From Phragmites australis (taxonomy: Eukaryota; Streptophyta; Magnoliopsida; Poales; Poaceae), in NCBI RefSeq assembly GCF_958298935.1, contig NC_084942.1, forward strand, positions 2,425,501-2,489,500: a stretch of 64,000 bases of DNA, read 5' to 3'. How positions within the stretch are numbered: position 1 is the stretch's first letter; each line of letters opens with the position of its first letter. The translations under genes were made by a program, and so were the position numbers. Shown here one piece after another: positions 1 to 11,724 of the stretch. The notes under the pieces were generated by a model. That model had not been told where the DNA came from. It was given only the letters and a program-made list of their open reading frames with translations, and searched no databases.

Positions 1-163
1 TCGATCGCATCCAGTGCTGTAAGAGCCTCCTTAGGGGCATCAACCAGCTCCATGAATTCTTCCCTTGAACCATCTGACTGAAGGGAATCTCCAATAGAGG
101 TGTCTGTAGTTGAGTGCACCATGCATGATCTCCGGTGATGATAATGGAACCACCATGTTTCTG
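1..163 (-). CDS. Probable internal exon of an unidentified gene (partial, runs off the window)
   Basis: On the minus strand a pyrimidine-rich stretch ending TTGCAG is followed from 163 down to 1 by one frame open for 54 codons. The translation contains TTDTSIGDSLQSDGSREEF and then FMELVDAPKEALTALDAI, a serine/acid-rich linker followed by a leucine/alanine-rich helix, which reads like real protein. A 63-codon ORF at 40-231 in another frame shows no such character. The downstream part is outside the window. I do not recognise the family. It could also be a captured or decayed gene fragment, since transposon debris begins soon after it. Confidence 0.33.
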
Positions 164-1944
164 CTGCAACAATACAAGGAGCGTGCAATTGTAAGGGTTA
201 AGCCAAGAAGATACGTATGTTCCTTCCACATTAAATTTGCCCAACTGATGCCAATGCTGCTCCTGTAACTTCATAGAGAATATTTATTGGAATGAGATTA
301 GCGACTAGAGTGGATGAATAGTCACATCAACAAATTTTTTAAGAATCGATGGTCTTCTCCTATTTGGATCACCCAATACATCTCAAAATTTAAGCATAAG
401 CAAAAATAGAGAGAAGTTTTGACAAGAGAAAATCGAGATAACACGACTTCACTGATGTTATATAAACTATAGGTTTTATTTAAGATCAATCCATATGTCT
501 TAGCACTTAAAAGATCATAACTTGCAAAGAAATAAGAAAAGATGAACACCAGACAACGAAACTCTCCAAATTGATTATCTATAGGCAAGAGAATTTAAGA
601 TCCCATCACACAAGCGTGTGTATATAAATTTTATGCCTCTAGCAATAATAAGAAGGACCTCACATGGTGCTGAAATTTTAGCCCAAAAACCAAAACGAAA
701 ATCAAAACCGGGAACTGAAAAACTTGCAAACTTGCAAAGGAACCAATAGAGGGAAATTAGAAGGAGAGGAATTCAAGCATATGCAAAAACATAAACTTCA
801 TTACTCAAAGAGTCCAGCCCTATTTTAAACGGATTACAAAGATTTATCTCTCAAAACTCTCACCTATTACATAGGCTAAGCACTCATCATTCTCTCCTCT
901 TAAACTCTAGCTCTAAGTTCTCAAATAGGTGACACAAGAGGGCTCAAGTGGTTGGTTTAAACTCTCTCATAGCCCTACCCCTCTATTTATAGGTATAGGA
1001 AACTTGATCCATAAGTTTTCTAGTTTTTTTTTTCAAAATACTCTTCTCTTATAGTATACTCCTAACTATCACCGAGGGTATTTTGGTCAATTTGCTTCTC
1101 CATTAATCGGACGGCCGCGACGCCTTCACGACTTAGGTTGGCCTAGACGCAAGATTTATGATGGTGCCACGTACTCCTCCAGTCCTCCCATGGTTTTCAG
1201 GCCAAACCGTGAAACCGTCTGCACGCTTCTCAAAGCGTGACTCGCTGCCTTGTTTACACCTTAAGCGAGCGTTTCGATGTCGACGCGTGTACTCCATCAT
1301 GCGATCCTGACCGTTGGTAAGTCTCTCCAGCTCCCAATCCCTCGGGCTGCCTTATCATTTACACCAGCATCCCCTTCGCTTGACTTTGTCAACACGTCGT
1401 CTCCATCTGACTTACATGCTTTGCTTGACCTCCACGTGTTCAGCTAGAATCACCCTTGACTTCGGCCGGCTTTCTTGATCGTCCGGTACCAAGCACTCCG
1501 CTTAGCCCCAATCATCCCGCCATCGACCGCCAAGTTGCATCCATCACGTGCACACCATGAGACAAGTAAACACATATCTTTAACTCCAATTCCAGTTAGT
1601 CCATAATCAATATGCTCAAATGAAATCCCAAATCAATCAAAATCACATCAAAGCTCATGCAAAACCAAAGATCATCAAGCCAAATAAATACCAATGTCAA
1701 TCACTCATCATAAGTAAATAAATGCACATTTCAACTTGGTTTCTCACTTTTTTCCCATATCCCTTTTCCTTCTTCTTTGGGCTCTTTGGGGAGACATAAT
1801 TGGAGCTAGAAGCGAGGCCACTGGACGCTGAGGAGAAGGCAGTGAAGCTGCGTTCTTTGGAAGTGAGGGGCGTAATGACAGTGCACTTGAAGCTCATCCA
1901 GACTGGGATGCACTGGAGACTACGATGTCACCCATGTTCCACTA
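164..1944. other. Intergenic, repeat-like; possible minus-strand LTR
   Basis: No convincing coding frame. Around 975-990 the minus strand reads CCTATAAATAG, a good TATA box, and the GC-rich stretch 1100-1550 resembles the U3 of a grass LTR. I could not find paired LTR ends or a target-site duplication, so the class is unresolved. Confidence 0.25.
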
Positions 1945-2770
1945 GATCCTTTGATGAAGAGCTTCACCCAGAGTTGTGACTTTATCATTAGGGGGAGCTA
2001 CAACACGTGATCGGTGGTATTGCTATGTACCATATCCACCGTAACTATAACATAGCCAACACGTATCGGGACTGTATGTAAGATATAGACATTTGGAAGC
2101 ACCTAGCCCCTTGCAACCTCGATTTAATACCTACCAGACCTGATTACAAGGTTGTAGGGTGTGAGCCCTTCTAGCAGATCAATCATATCCAGCTTAATCA
2201 TGATGGCTACTGGTTGATCGACCTCTTTGGAGGCGCAACTACTCTTCCATGCATTTCTAGGGTTAGCTTCCTCTATGATGGAAATCTCTATTCCATGTGC
2301 TACAAGCGTTTGCATGATGTTTGCATAATTTTTCTGGGTGATGTCCTGTGTCAATGCATCCACATCCATGTATTCGGTTGCGCCGATCCTGTGTTCCTAG
2401 CCCGAAACTGCTTCTTCTCCTCACTATCCTTTTTGAACTGCTCTGAGCTCTTCATATGCACAAAAGCATCCCAATATTTCGCTTTCAAGTGCTTGCAGCT
2501 ATTGAAGGGCGCAACCCCTTTAGCCAAGTACCGATTAGCAAGCTTGCTCTTAAAGCTTCGATGAAGTTTCACGATCGCTTTCATTGCTATATTGACCGCG
2601 GTGATTGTTTGATGCTCACTCATGTTTCCAGGGTACTCCACATACTCCTTGACTTCATTATCAAATAAATCTCTCTTCGCTTTGTCACTGAGGCCATCGA
2701 ACTTAATCGTTATTGTCACCCTCTCTCGAGCTGTCGGACCTCTCCTTCGGGTCACCTCATGCAGCAAATA
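1945..2770 (-). pseudogene. CACTA (En/Spm-type) Transposase_24-like ORF fragment
   Basis: Minus-strand frames 2767-2351 and 2369-2124, then a piece near 2000-1945, together resemble the plant Transposase_24 family found in CACTA elements. Cues in order are a basic segment with SFKSKLANRYLAKGVAPF, the segment HLKAKYWDAFVHMKSSEQF, a K/E/R-rich linker, and VTTLGEALHQ near the C terminus. At least one frame change and an in-frame stop before the end show decay. The Tat retrotransposon at 2835 inserted immediately upstream of this frame in transcription order. The family call rests on remembered motif shape, not on an alignment. Confidence 0.5.
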
Positions 2771-2829
2771 CCAGTCACTGGATCAGTAGCTGGTACGCAC
2801 ATATCTCCGACAGAAACAGACATCATATG

Positions 2830-2834
2830 CATAC
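2830..2834. repeat. Left target-site duplication of Tat element 1 (CATAC)
   Basis: CATAC lies directly before the TG of the 5' LTR and is repeated exactly at 17063-17067 after the CA of the 3' LTR, which defines the insertion. Confidence 0.93.
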
Positions 2835-4022
2835 TGTCGGTGTATTCAGAACCAGGGGTCCCTAAGTCCCGAGACCAGGCCGGCCATCCACCACATGTCA
2901 CCACCCTGCAAGGTAAGAAGAAGCTAAGTCCCGGGAGAAGGTGCTCGGGGCCGCCGCCTCTGGTTCCCGAGCACCCTAGTTCCCCGATGATCCGCAGAGC
3001 CCAAATACCAAGAAGGAAGTGCTCGGGAGAGAGTACTCAAGTGCTCGGGGGAGAGTGCTCGGGGCTGCACGTGGCAGCCCCCAAGGACTCGGTTCCCCGA
3101 AGGTTCGCGCAAGATCATTCGACGACCCAAAGGGTCCCGTCGTCAGGGTGTCATCCAGTCAAAGGCCCAATGCCGCATTTAATAGGCACGCGCGGCCTGA
3201 CATCCTGACATTCTCAGCTGCCCACGCCCCAGTGTCAGATCCTGCCATGCACTGGCAGGGGGGGGCATGGGTCCATTAAATGCACGGGTCCCGTCCCGTT
3301 TCATCCGGGTGCCTCGGGATAACGTTGCCAGAATCGAAGCGCTCCGCCTGCCATCCTGCCCTGGCAGAAGAACAAGACAGGGTGGGCGCACCGGGCACCT
3401 CTGAGGCTGCCCGGTGGGCCCCCTTTATGGCGCCCGAGGGCTTCCACAGTGGCGGGTGGTCGGATGCGCGCCGCATTTCTCCACCACCCCTGTCACTTCG
3501 TCAAGACGAAATGATTACGCCTTTCTCCGTGGCACCTTGGCATTCGCATCCCCTCTTTCCCATCCAGGATATGTTGAGGTCGGCGCGCCTATAAAAGGAA
3601 AGGATGGAGAACACTAAAGAAAGAGAGGACCCCCCGACGAACAAGACCGAAGGAACCGAAGGTGTGTGAAGAAGAGGACGCAGACGCTCGAACCAGCTGA
3701 AGCCAAGCTAGAACACGAGAGCCTCAAGCTCTTTGTAAACGGCTCTCCCCTTAGAACCAGATGCATCCTTGAAGAATTCCCTTCAAGGATAAATATAGCG
3801 CTCACACAGGAGTAGGGTGTTACGCCTCCGTGCGGCCCGAACCTGTCTAAACCCCGGTGCACCCATTTTTCTCGCATTAAGGCGATCATCCCCCACCAGC
3901 CATCGCATTTGTTTTCCGTTCCCGCTTATTTCCCAAACAAGCTTTTCCAGGATCATCCCCCCGGCCGAATCTCTAAAAAGGGGTCTCTCGGGATCCCTGC
4001 GACAGGAGTTCACCCTCCGACA
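2835..4022 (+). repeat. 5' LTR of Tat element 1 (1,188 bp)
   Basis: Begins TGTCGGTGT and ends CCTCCGACA. It matches the 3' LTR except for three substitutions and a 416-bp gap. The gap falls inside a 73-bp repeat array, of which only one full copy plus 22 bp remains here, from 3017. The TATA box lies at 3590-3596, so transcription probably starts near 3620. Confidence 0.93.
3590..3596 (+). promoter_or_regulatory. LTR TATA box of Tat element 1
   Basis: TATAAAA preceded by GC-rich GGCGCGCC and followed by a purine-rich leader. It is identical in the 3' LTR at 16630-16636. It should drive the genomic gag-pol RNA. Confidence 0.75.
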
Positions 4023-4024
4023 GC

Positions 4025-4042
4025 TGGCGCGCCAGGTAGGGG
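4025..4042 (+). promoter_or_regulatory. Primer-binding site of Tat element 1
   Basis: TGGCGCGCCAGGTAGGGG begins two bases after the 5' LTR. The leading TGG is complementary to a tRNA 3' CCA end. The isoacceptor was not determined; the related RIRE2 family is reported to use a tRNA-Arg primer. Confidence 0.75.
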
Positions 4043-4088
4043 GGAATATCCCTGGATTGTTTGTTTCGCTTTTTTCCCACAGGAAAAG

Positions 4089-5291
4089 ATGGCCGGTGGG
4101 CACCGTCTCCAGCGTTCCGGCTCCACTTCCAGTGACGGAGCGCTGCCCGACGCCCGAGAGAGCCCCGTCGCTGCTGCGTACCAGCGGCAGCCTCCATCCA
4201 CGTGCGCGGTTTTTTCCGCTCAAGGGGATCAAGGCGCTGGGCCCATCAGGGTCGCCGCTGCCGCTGCCGACGCACTTTCCGACCCCCACCAGGTGGTCGG
4301 GACCTCGGCCGCTAGGTCCGCCTCTGGACCACGTCGGGTGCCGCCTCGGCGCAGGCTCGCTTTCAGCGAGGCCAGCCCAGGGAGCGCGCTGCTTGCAGCA
4401 CATGCTCTCCTCAGGCACCCGCCCGTTCAGGCCACGCCAAACACTCCGGAAGGCCGGTGGATACAAGATGTCGTCGCTTTGGTCGGCACTGCTCATCGCC
4501 AGGTGCAAGCCGGGAGTCCTCGCGCCACTTCTCAGCATGGTGCCGCCAGAGCCGGCTCCCCAACGGGCAACACCCGCACGGGCCGAGGGGTCTCCAGGCG
4601 GAGCGCCGTCCCCCTGGCCGTGTCTAAAGCCCGGGACCTTCGTTTACACCTTGACGAGCGAAGGGGCCACGAGGATGCCCGAGTTACTCTCGAACGTCAG
4701 CGGGAGACCCGGCAGGGGGTTGGGGCAGAGGACCAGGCTTCCTCTCTCCCGACCCGCGGCCACCGGGGATCCCCGGCTCGCCGCTTCTCGCCACCGAGGA
4801 CCCCCACTCGCGCTGCGGGGTACGGCACCGGTTGCCGTGCCTTCACCACCGAGCTCCACCGGGTTAGGTGGCCTTCCAAGTTCCGCCCCGAGCTGCCGGA
4901 GAAGTACGATGGGTCCATCGACCCCGTCGAGTTCCTCCAGATCTACACGACGACCGTCCAAGCGGCCGGAGGCAGCGAAAAGGTGATGGTAAACTATTTT
5001 CATGTTGCCTTGAGGGGTTCCGCCCGCTCTTGGCTTATGAACTTACCCCTAGGGTCTATCGGCTCCTGGGATGACCTGTGCCACCAGTTCGTGGCCAACT
5101 TTCAGGGCACGTTTACGCGTCCCGGTTTGGAGTGCGACCTCCACGCCGTCCAGCAGCAGGAAGGGGAGACGCTACGGCGATTTATACAGCGTTTCAGCCA
5201 GGTTCGCAACACTATTCCGCGAGTGGCCCCCATGCTGTTATTGTTGTTTTCCGGCAGGGCGTCCGTGATGAGCGGATGCTCGAGAAGCTAG
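4089..5291 (+). pseudogene. gag of Tat element 1 (frameshifted)
   Basis: The ATG at 4089 opens a 400-codon frame. A Pro/Arg/Ala-rich N-terminal third is followed by a Retrotrans_gag domain from about residue 258, with cues KFRPELPEKYDGSIDP, GSARSWLMNLP and FVANFQGTFTRPG, then ETLRRFIQRFSQVRNTIPRV. Homology then jumps into the -1 frame, VFRQGVRDERMLEKL. The switch falls at the run of five C at 5227-5231 and fits the loss of one C. After the switch this frame ends at an unrelated stop at 5289-5291, losing the C-terminal part of the capsid and the zinc knuckle. Because the break is inside the capsid domain, a mutation is likelier than programmed frameshifting. Confidence 0.85.
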
Positions 5292-6487
5292 GTACGCACG
5301 AGATCGAGACCACTGCGGAACTCTTCGCACTGGCCGATAAGTGCGCCAAGACTGCGGAGGCCAGGGCGTGGCATGCTCCTCGCCCCGCTCCCGACCAGCC
5401 AAGTTCTTCCCGCTCTGATAAGCGGGAAAAGAAAAAGAGAAGGAAGCGCGAGGCCGCTCCCGTCGAGCCAGCCCAAGTCCCCGCTCACAGGGTGCCGCAA
5501 GAGCCCGATCACCGGCAAGAGCGTCGGCCGGGTGTCGATCGGTGCCCCGTCAGGGCCCCTGCTCGGGCTCCTCCTCGGGCCTCTGTGCCCGCGAGGGCCC
5601 CGGCACCGGCTAGGGTGCCAGCTCCAGCAAGAGCCCCGGCCCCTGGCCGAGCTCCTGTTCCAGCAAGGGCCCCCGCTCCCGCGGGGCCTGAGCCAGGAAA
5701 ATGGTGTCCCATACACCTGACCAGATGGCACGACCTCACGGAGTGTCGTACGGTCAAAGGACTCGTGGAGCAGCGCCAGAGGGAGCGTGACGAGTCCCGC
5801 GGAGGAGGCGATACCGAGGTCGTCCCCAACAACGCCGAGCTCGGCTTCCAGGAGCCCGAGCATGCGGTCGCCTTCATCGACGGGGGCGCTTACACACCCT
5901 GCTCGCGCCGTGGCATCAAGGTCATGCGGCGCGAAGTGTGCTCGGCAACCCCGAGCGAGGAGGCCACAAGACCCCTGAGGTGGTCGGATGCTCCGATCAC
6001 GTTCAGCATGGCTGATCACCCCGCTAGTACTGCAGCCGTGGGACGGCTACCTCTGGTAGTGTCTCCCACTATCTGCAATGTTAAGGTCGGCAGAGTGCTG
6101 ATCGACGGTGGTGCCGGCCTCAACCTCCTTTCCAAAGAGGCTTTTGAGAAGCTACAAGTATCTTTCCGACGCCTAAAGCCGTCACTCCCCTTCTGTGGAG
6201 TAACTCCCGGGCACTCCCTGCCCCTCGGGCAGGTTGAGTTGCCTGTCACGTTCGGGAGCCGGGACAACTTTCGCACGGAGTGCGTCCTCTTCGATGTTGC
6301 GGAGCTCCCTCTCCCCTACAACGCCATCCTCGGGCGTCCGGCGCTTGCCAAGTTTATGATAGCCGTGCATTATGCATACCTTACGGTTAAGATGCCCGGC
6401 CCCGCAGGCTCTATCTCCGTGATCGCCGACTCCGGCGGCGCCGTCTCCTGCGCTGAACAATCATACATGGCTCTGGTCTCAACGTAG
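5232..6487 (+). pseudogene. gag C-terminus, zinc knuckle and protease of Tat element 1
   Basis: Continues gag-pol in the -1 frame. It contains the capsid tail, a basic KKKRRKR segment, a long Pro/Ala/Arg low-complexity linker (about 5470-5700), a zinc-knuckle-like WCPIHLTRWHDLTEC near 5702-5746, and an aspartic protease. The catalytic motif is LIDGGAGLNLLS near 6097-6132, followed by the flap and by YNAILGRPALAKF. The frame ends at TAG 6485-6487, where ancestral CAG is likely. The same frame continues beyond the stop with normal pol sequence. Confidence 0.83.
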
Positions 6488-7432
6488 GCCGAGGTTGATG
6501 GCTCTACAGGGGGCCCGGGACCCTCTTCATCCAGACCCCGACTCACCGCCGACACCTCTGTTCCAACGAAGGAGGTCGAGGTGGGCGAAGACGCTACCCA
6601 GGTTGTCCGTATCGGCAGCGACCTGGGCAGCAAATAGGAAAGCGCGCTCATCGCCTTACTCCGGGCTAACGTAGACGTGTTTGCCTGGCAACCGTCCGAC
6701 ATGCCCGGGATCCCTAGGGAGGTGATCGAGCATCATTTGGCCGTGTGTCCGGACGCCCGCCCAGTGAAGCAGAAGGTCCGGCGGCAGGCGCCAGAGCGCC
6801 AGGAGTTTATCCGCGAGCAAGTCCGCAAGCTCCTCGACGCCGGATTCATCCGAGAAGTCCTCCACCCCGACTGGATAGCAAACCCAGTCATCGTCCCGAA
6901 GGCCAACGGCAAGCTTCGCATGTGCGTGGACTACACCGACCTTAACAAGGCTTGTCCTAAAGATCCTTTCCCCTTACCTCGCATTGATCAAATTATAGAT
7001 TCAACTGCGGGATGTGATCTTTTATGCTTCCTAGATGCAAACTCTGGGTATCACCAGATTCGCATGGCCGTGGGGGACGAGGAAAAAACTGCTTTTACTA
7101 CCCCGGTGGGGACTTATTGCTATATGTCAATGCCTTTCGGCCTGCGCAACGCTGGATCCTCTTTCCAGCGCGCTATTCGTATCACTCTTAACTCGCAAGT
7201 TGGCCGCAACGTCGAGGCTTACATCGACGATCTCGTGGTCAAAACCCGAGACCGCGCCACCCTGCTCGAGGACCTTGCCGAGACTTTCAACAGTCTCCGC
7301 TCTACCCGCCTCAAGCTCAACCCGGAGAAATGTGTCTTCGGGGTGCCGGCGGGCAAGCTCCTTGGTTTCTTGGTCTCTGGCCGAGGGATCGAGGTCAATC
7401 CAGAGAAGATCCGGGCCATCGAGCAGATGTGA
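6488..7432 (+). pseudogene. Reverse transcriptase of Tat element 1 (nonsense-interrupted)
   Basis: Same frame as the protease. A second TAG lies at 6635-6637 in the linker. The RT core runs from about 6660, with motifs CVDYTDLNKACPKDPFPLP, LDANSGYHQI, TPVGTYCYMSMPFGLRNA and the catalytic YIDD at 7220-7231. It reaches SGRGIEVNPEKIRAIEQM and then TGA at 7430-7432, where homologues would be expected to have Arg (CGA). No frameshift is present, and catalytic residues are retained. The remaining damage in this module is the two nonsense codons. Confidence 0.87.
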
Positions 7433-10093
7433 CCCCCGGTTCGACTCAAGGAAGTCCAGCGCCTCGCCGGCTGCATGGCAGCTCTCGGGCGCTTCATCTC
7501 CAAGCTCGGGGAGCGAGGGCTCCCCCTCTTCAAGCTTCTGAAGAAATCCGGTCATTTTGACTGGACGCCGGAGGCCGAGCAGGCCTTCCGCGATTTAAAG
7601 AAGTACCTCACTTCGCCACCCGTGTTGGTGGCTCCCTCTCAAGGTGAGCCCCTACTGCTCTACGTTTCGGCCACTCCTCAGGTTGTGAGCGTAGTACTGG
7701 TGGTGGAGCGCGACGAGTGTTCGGGGCCGGGTGCTGGGTCCCAGCTCCCAGAGGCCCCCGACCACTCACTTGTCCTCATGGCTCCCCCTGGGCAAGGGGT
7801 CGAACCCGAGCACACTGCTCTTCCCAGCCAAGGAATCGAGCCCGAGTACCCGGCCAGCCCCGACCATACCGCCGACCCTGGGGGCTGTGGCAGCCCCCCG
7901 GGTGGGGCCACCATCCGGGCTCGCCGGGTACAGCGACCGGTGTACTTCGTCAGCGAGGTCCTCCGGGAGGCCAAGACAAGGTATCCCCAGGCGCAGGAGC
8001 TACTCTATGCCGTGCTCGTCGCCTCCCGGAAGCTGCGCCACTACTTCCAGGCGCACAAGATTTCGGTGGTTACCACTTATCCACTGGGACCCATTCTCCG
8101 GAACCGGGAGGGCACCGGGCGCGTTGTCAAATGGGCGGTCGAGCTGGCGGAGTTCGACTTACACTTCGTCTGTCGCCAGGCAATCAAAAGCCAGGCACTC
8201 TCCGACTTCTTGGCAGAGTGGACGCACGTCCCCTGCGTCATCCCAGAAGAGATCTCTACCTATCCCGGGCGCGACGCGCCCGGGTACTGGGTTATGCACT
8301 TCGATGGCTCCCTCTCGCTGAAAGGCGCAGGGGCCAGAGTGGTTCTCACCTCCCCAACGGGTGAAGAGCTCCGGTACGTCGTACAGTTGCAGTTCCGCGC
8401 ATCCAACAACATGGCGGAGTATGAAGGTCTCATCGCCGGCCTTCGGGCTGCGGTGGGGCTCGGGATTCGTCGCCTCCTGGTCAAAGGGGACTCCCAACTG
8501 GTCATCAACCAGGTATCCAAGGAGTACCAGTGCACGGATCCTCAAATGGCGGCGTACGTAGCTGCAGTCAGGAAGCTCGAGAGACACTTCGACGGCCTCG
8601 AATTGCGGTATATCCCTCGCCGCGACAATGCTCCGGCCGACGAGCTCTCTCGCCTGGCCTCCTCACATGCGCGCGTCCCTGCCAGAGTCTTTGAAGAAAG
8701 GCTCGCACGGCCTTCCGTCCTGCCTGCCGAACAGGATGAAGGGGAAACCTCGAACTCAATTCAGGGGACCCCGGCGGTGTCCTCAGTGGGAAGCCCCGTC
8801 AGGGTGCCGCCGTCCGGCGAGTGCGCTGTGCTCGCCGAATGTTCTCAAGATGCCTCGTGGATGTCTGACATCCGAGGGTACTTGAAAGAAAAGTTCCTAC
8901 CCGAGGATGAGGCGTCTGCCGAAAGGGTTGCTCGGCAGTCCAAACGCTATACCATAGTAGATGGGGATCTCTACCGATGTAGCGCAGGAGGTGTCCTCCT
9001 GAAATGCATCTCTCGGGCAGAAGGCGGCGATCTTCTCGCTGAGGTCCACGAGGGCGAGTGCGGTGGCCATTCATCGTTCCGCACGCTGGTCGGGAAAGCC
9101 TTCCGGCAAGGTTTCTACTGGCCTACAGCCCTCCAGGATGCTTCCGAGCTGGTTCGACGCTGCAGGGCGTGCCAGTTCCATGCAAAGCAGATTCACCAGC
9201 CAGCTCAGGCTCTCCATACCATTCCCCTGTCATGGCCCTTCGCGGTCTGGGGTTTGGACATTCTGGGTCCATTCCCCCGAGCAGTCGGGGGCTATGCATA
9301 CCTATATGTCGCTATCGACAAATTCACCAAGTGGCCGGAGGCGGTCCCAGTCGTCAAGGTAACCAAAAACACGGCGCTCCAGTTTATCCGTGGCATCACC
9401 AGCCGCTTCGGCGTCCCGAACCGGATCATCACCGACAACGGCACCCAGTTCACGAGTGCCTTGTTCGGGGACTATTGCGAAGATCTCGGCATCAAGCTTT
9501 GCTTCGCTTCCGTCGCTCATCCTCGGAGTAACGGGCAGGTCGAGCGCGCCAATGCGGAGATTCTGAAGGGCCTCAAAACCCGGACCTATAACGTGCTCGC
9601 TAAGCATGGGAAGGGATGGGTAGACGAGCTACCAGCCGTGCTGTGGGCCAATCGGACTACGCCAAGCCGCGCCACCGGGGAGGCTCCTTTCTTCCTAGTC
9701 TACGGCGCCGAAGCAGTCCTCCCCTCCGAGCTCACTCTGGGCTCCCCTCGAGTGCATGCATACTCCGAGGGTGAGCAGGAGCATCAAAGGCGCGACGACG
9801 TGGACTACCTGGAAGAGTGCCGACGGCGTGCTGCTGTCCGGGCGGCTCGCTACCAGCAGAGTCTGCGGCGTTATCATCTGCGCCATGTCCGGGCCCGGTC
9901 TCTCGAGGTGGGGGACCTAGTTCTCCGACGCATCCAGTCGCGCGAAGGAATGAATAAGTTGTCCCCTGTGTGGGAAGGTCCCTTCACCGTGATCGCGGTC
10001 CCCCGGGCAGGTTCTTTCAGGTTGGCGACAGAGGAAGGACAGCCACTCCCGAATCCGTGGAACATCGAGCATCTCCGACGCTTCTACCCGTAG
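7433..10093 (+). pseudogene. RT thumb, dual RNase H and integrase of Tat element 1
   Basis: One open frame after the TGA. It begins with the RT connection ([20 protein letters not shown]) and RT-associated RNase H ([17 protein letters not shown]). The second, archaeal-type RNase H follows at about 8280-8660, with [27 protein letters not shown] and [12 protein letters not shown]. The integrase HHCC finger (H..H...CRACQFH) is at about 9040-9190. The DDE core has [15 protein letters not shown] and [10 protein letters not shown]-terminal basic domain ends [11 protein letters not shown] and TAG. The dual RNase H is the lineage-diagnostic feature. All catalytic motifs look intact; only the upstream stops prevent normal expression. 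Confidence 0.88.
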
Positions 10094-11724
10094 ATGGTCG
10101 TGCTCGCGGCTCAGGTCAGCAAGGCCAGGGGCTTCTCCCCGCCCGGGCAGTCTGAAGGCTTCGCCCCGTGGGGTAAGTCGCTGTCGCCCAACCTTGTAAA
10201 TATTGCACATTAAGTATTTCGATAAACAATCGCTATGTCAAAATACTTTTTCTGGATTTCGTATGTTTAATCTGTCTGGTGAGGAGCTCGGTTGTGCGAG
10301 AAAAAGTTCGCTCTCTCTTTTTCCCCGCTGACAAAAGAATCCCGATCGGTATGCATGCGAGCAGTCGCCGCTGACTTACGTCCGCCATGGTAGGCTGTGG
10401 TGTTCGGTGTCGTGACAGGCTCCCGGGCACTACCGAGTTTCGGGGTGCTCCGGGTAATCCCATCGCTCGAGCTGCTCGAGTAGTCCGGAGCTCGGGCCCC
10501 CGGAGCGGGCTGTCGGTGCTCGGTCTGGTCTATCATACCCGGGCGCCACCAAACCATAGGACCTCTGGGTTATGCCTCTGCCCGCTCTTGTCCGCCGGTT
10601 TGGGTATTCGAGAGGTCTCGGGTCGAAAACGAGAGCAGTCTATAGCAAGTACCGCACTGGCAGAGCGCACCAGATAAAGAAATCCTATTTTTTCTCTTAA
10701 GTCACAGGCTGGCGATCGCGAGCAGCTCGGCCGCGAGGGCTTCAATGCCCCGGTCTCTGGTCGGCTCCAAGGGTCCTTGGGTGGTCGAGATCACCCGACC
10801 CTAGGAGCCTCGTATGCCTCTGGGCACTCGGGCGCTCCGTTGAAAGAATCGAGTCCCCGGGCACCCGAGCTCGGAAGCACATCCCTCCTGGATCGATGAG
10901 CCGGAAGGCCGACAGCTGTCCGGTGAGTGGTTATATTCAGACAAGTCTGCTTTAAGTAAATTTATGTCCTCGAGTCACTCTCGGGGGCTCTCGCGGTTTA
11001 ATCTGTTCGGCGAGGTGGCCTCCTCGCACGCAAAACCCTGCCACGTGACTACTTTTTCCCAGAACGACAGAACGGTTTGCAGAAAAGAGTAGCGTGCTTG
11101 CGATAACGTCTGACCGAAGCCCTTCGTGGTGGTCGTGGTGTTCGGTCCGCTTTTAAGGACCCCGAGCACTACCGAGTCCTCGGGTGCCCTGGGTAATCCT
11201 ATCGCTCGAGCTACTCGGGTAGTCCGGAGCTCAGGTCTCGGGGGCGGGCTGTCAGTGCTCGGCCTGGCCCGTTTTAAGCCCGGGCACCACCGGACCGCGA
11301 GGACTCTTGGTCACATTCTCGCCCGCACGCGTCTCCCTTCTACTAACTGAGTGGTCGCAAAGTGAAAAAGTGTTCATCAGGCACGGCGTGTTCCGAGCGG
11401 GATCGATCCATCTCCCGGGCAAGGAAGTCTGTGTCTTTGTTCTTAACTTAGGCGATGCGGATTCGCGAGAGCTTGAAGGCCGACTGTGCCAGCAACAGCG
11501 ATCAAGACAACTTCATCCTCGGGGACGGGAAGGTCGGGAACGGCCCGACTGAGTACTCCCCGGGACTTCGAAGTAAAACATCGGAAGAAGCATCGAACAC
11601 ACAAAGGAACTGGAGTTGCGAGCCCAGGGAAAAACAGTCATTTAATATTCACAGGATATTTCCAAGGCATTTTCTAAGGGTTCACTCCTACATCTATAAC
11701 AAAAGAAAAGAGGCTACAAAAGAT
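10094..11724 (+). repeat. Pol/antisense-gene spacer with a diverged 731-bp-offset duplication
   Basis: The segment starting TTTAATCTGT at 10266 recurs at 10997. Both copies run on through a common succession: a GTGGTGTTCGGT-like motif, GCACTACCGAGT, GGGTAATCC, ATCGCTCGAGCT and TAGTCCGGAGCTC. This is an old tandem duplication of roughly 360-390 bp, with about 340 bp of less similar DNA between copies. No coding frame is convincing. The right end must hold the 3' end of the antisense transcript; an ATTAAA-type signal on the minus strand lies near 11640. Confidence 0.65.

Noticed and set aside
3817..4986. 389-codon plus-strand ORF overlapping the LTR and gag
   Set aside because: It begins inside the LTR, lacks domains and runs in a different frame from the recognisable gag.
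5227..5231. Programmed -1 frameshift between gag and pol in Tat element 1
   Set aside because: The shift lies inside the capsid homology, not at the gag/protease border, and fits the loss of one C from a C run.
5288..6019. 243-codon minus-strand ORF in gag-pol
   Set aside because: Opposite a Pro/Arg low-complexity linker; composition artefact.
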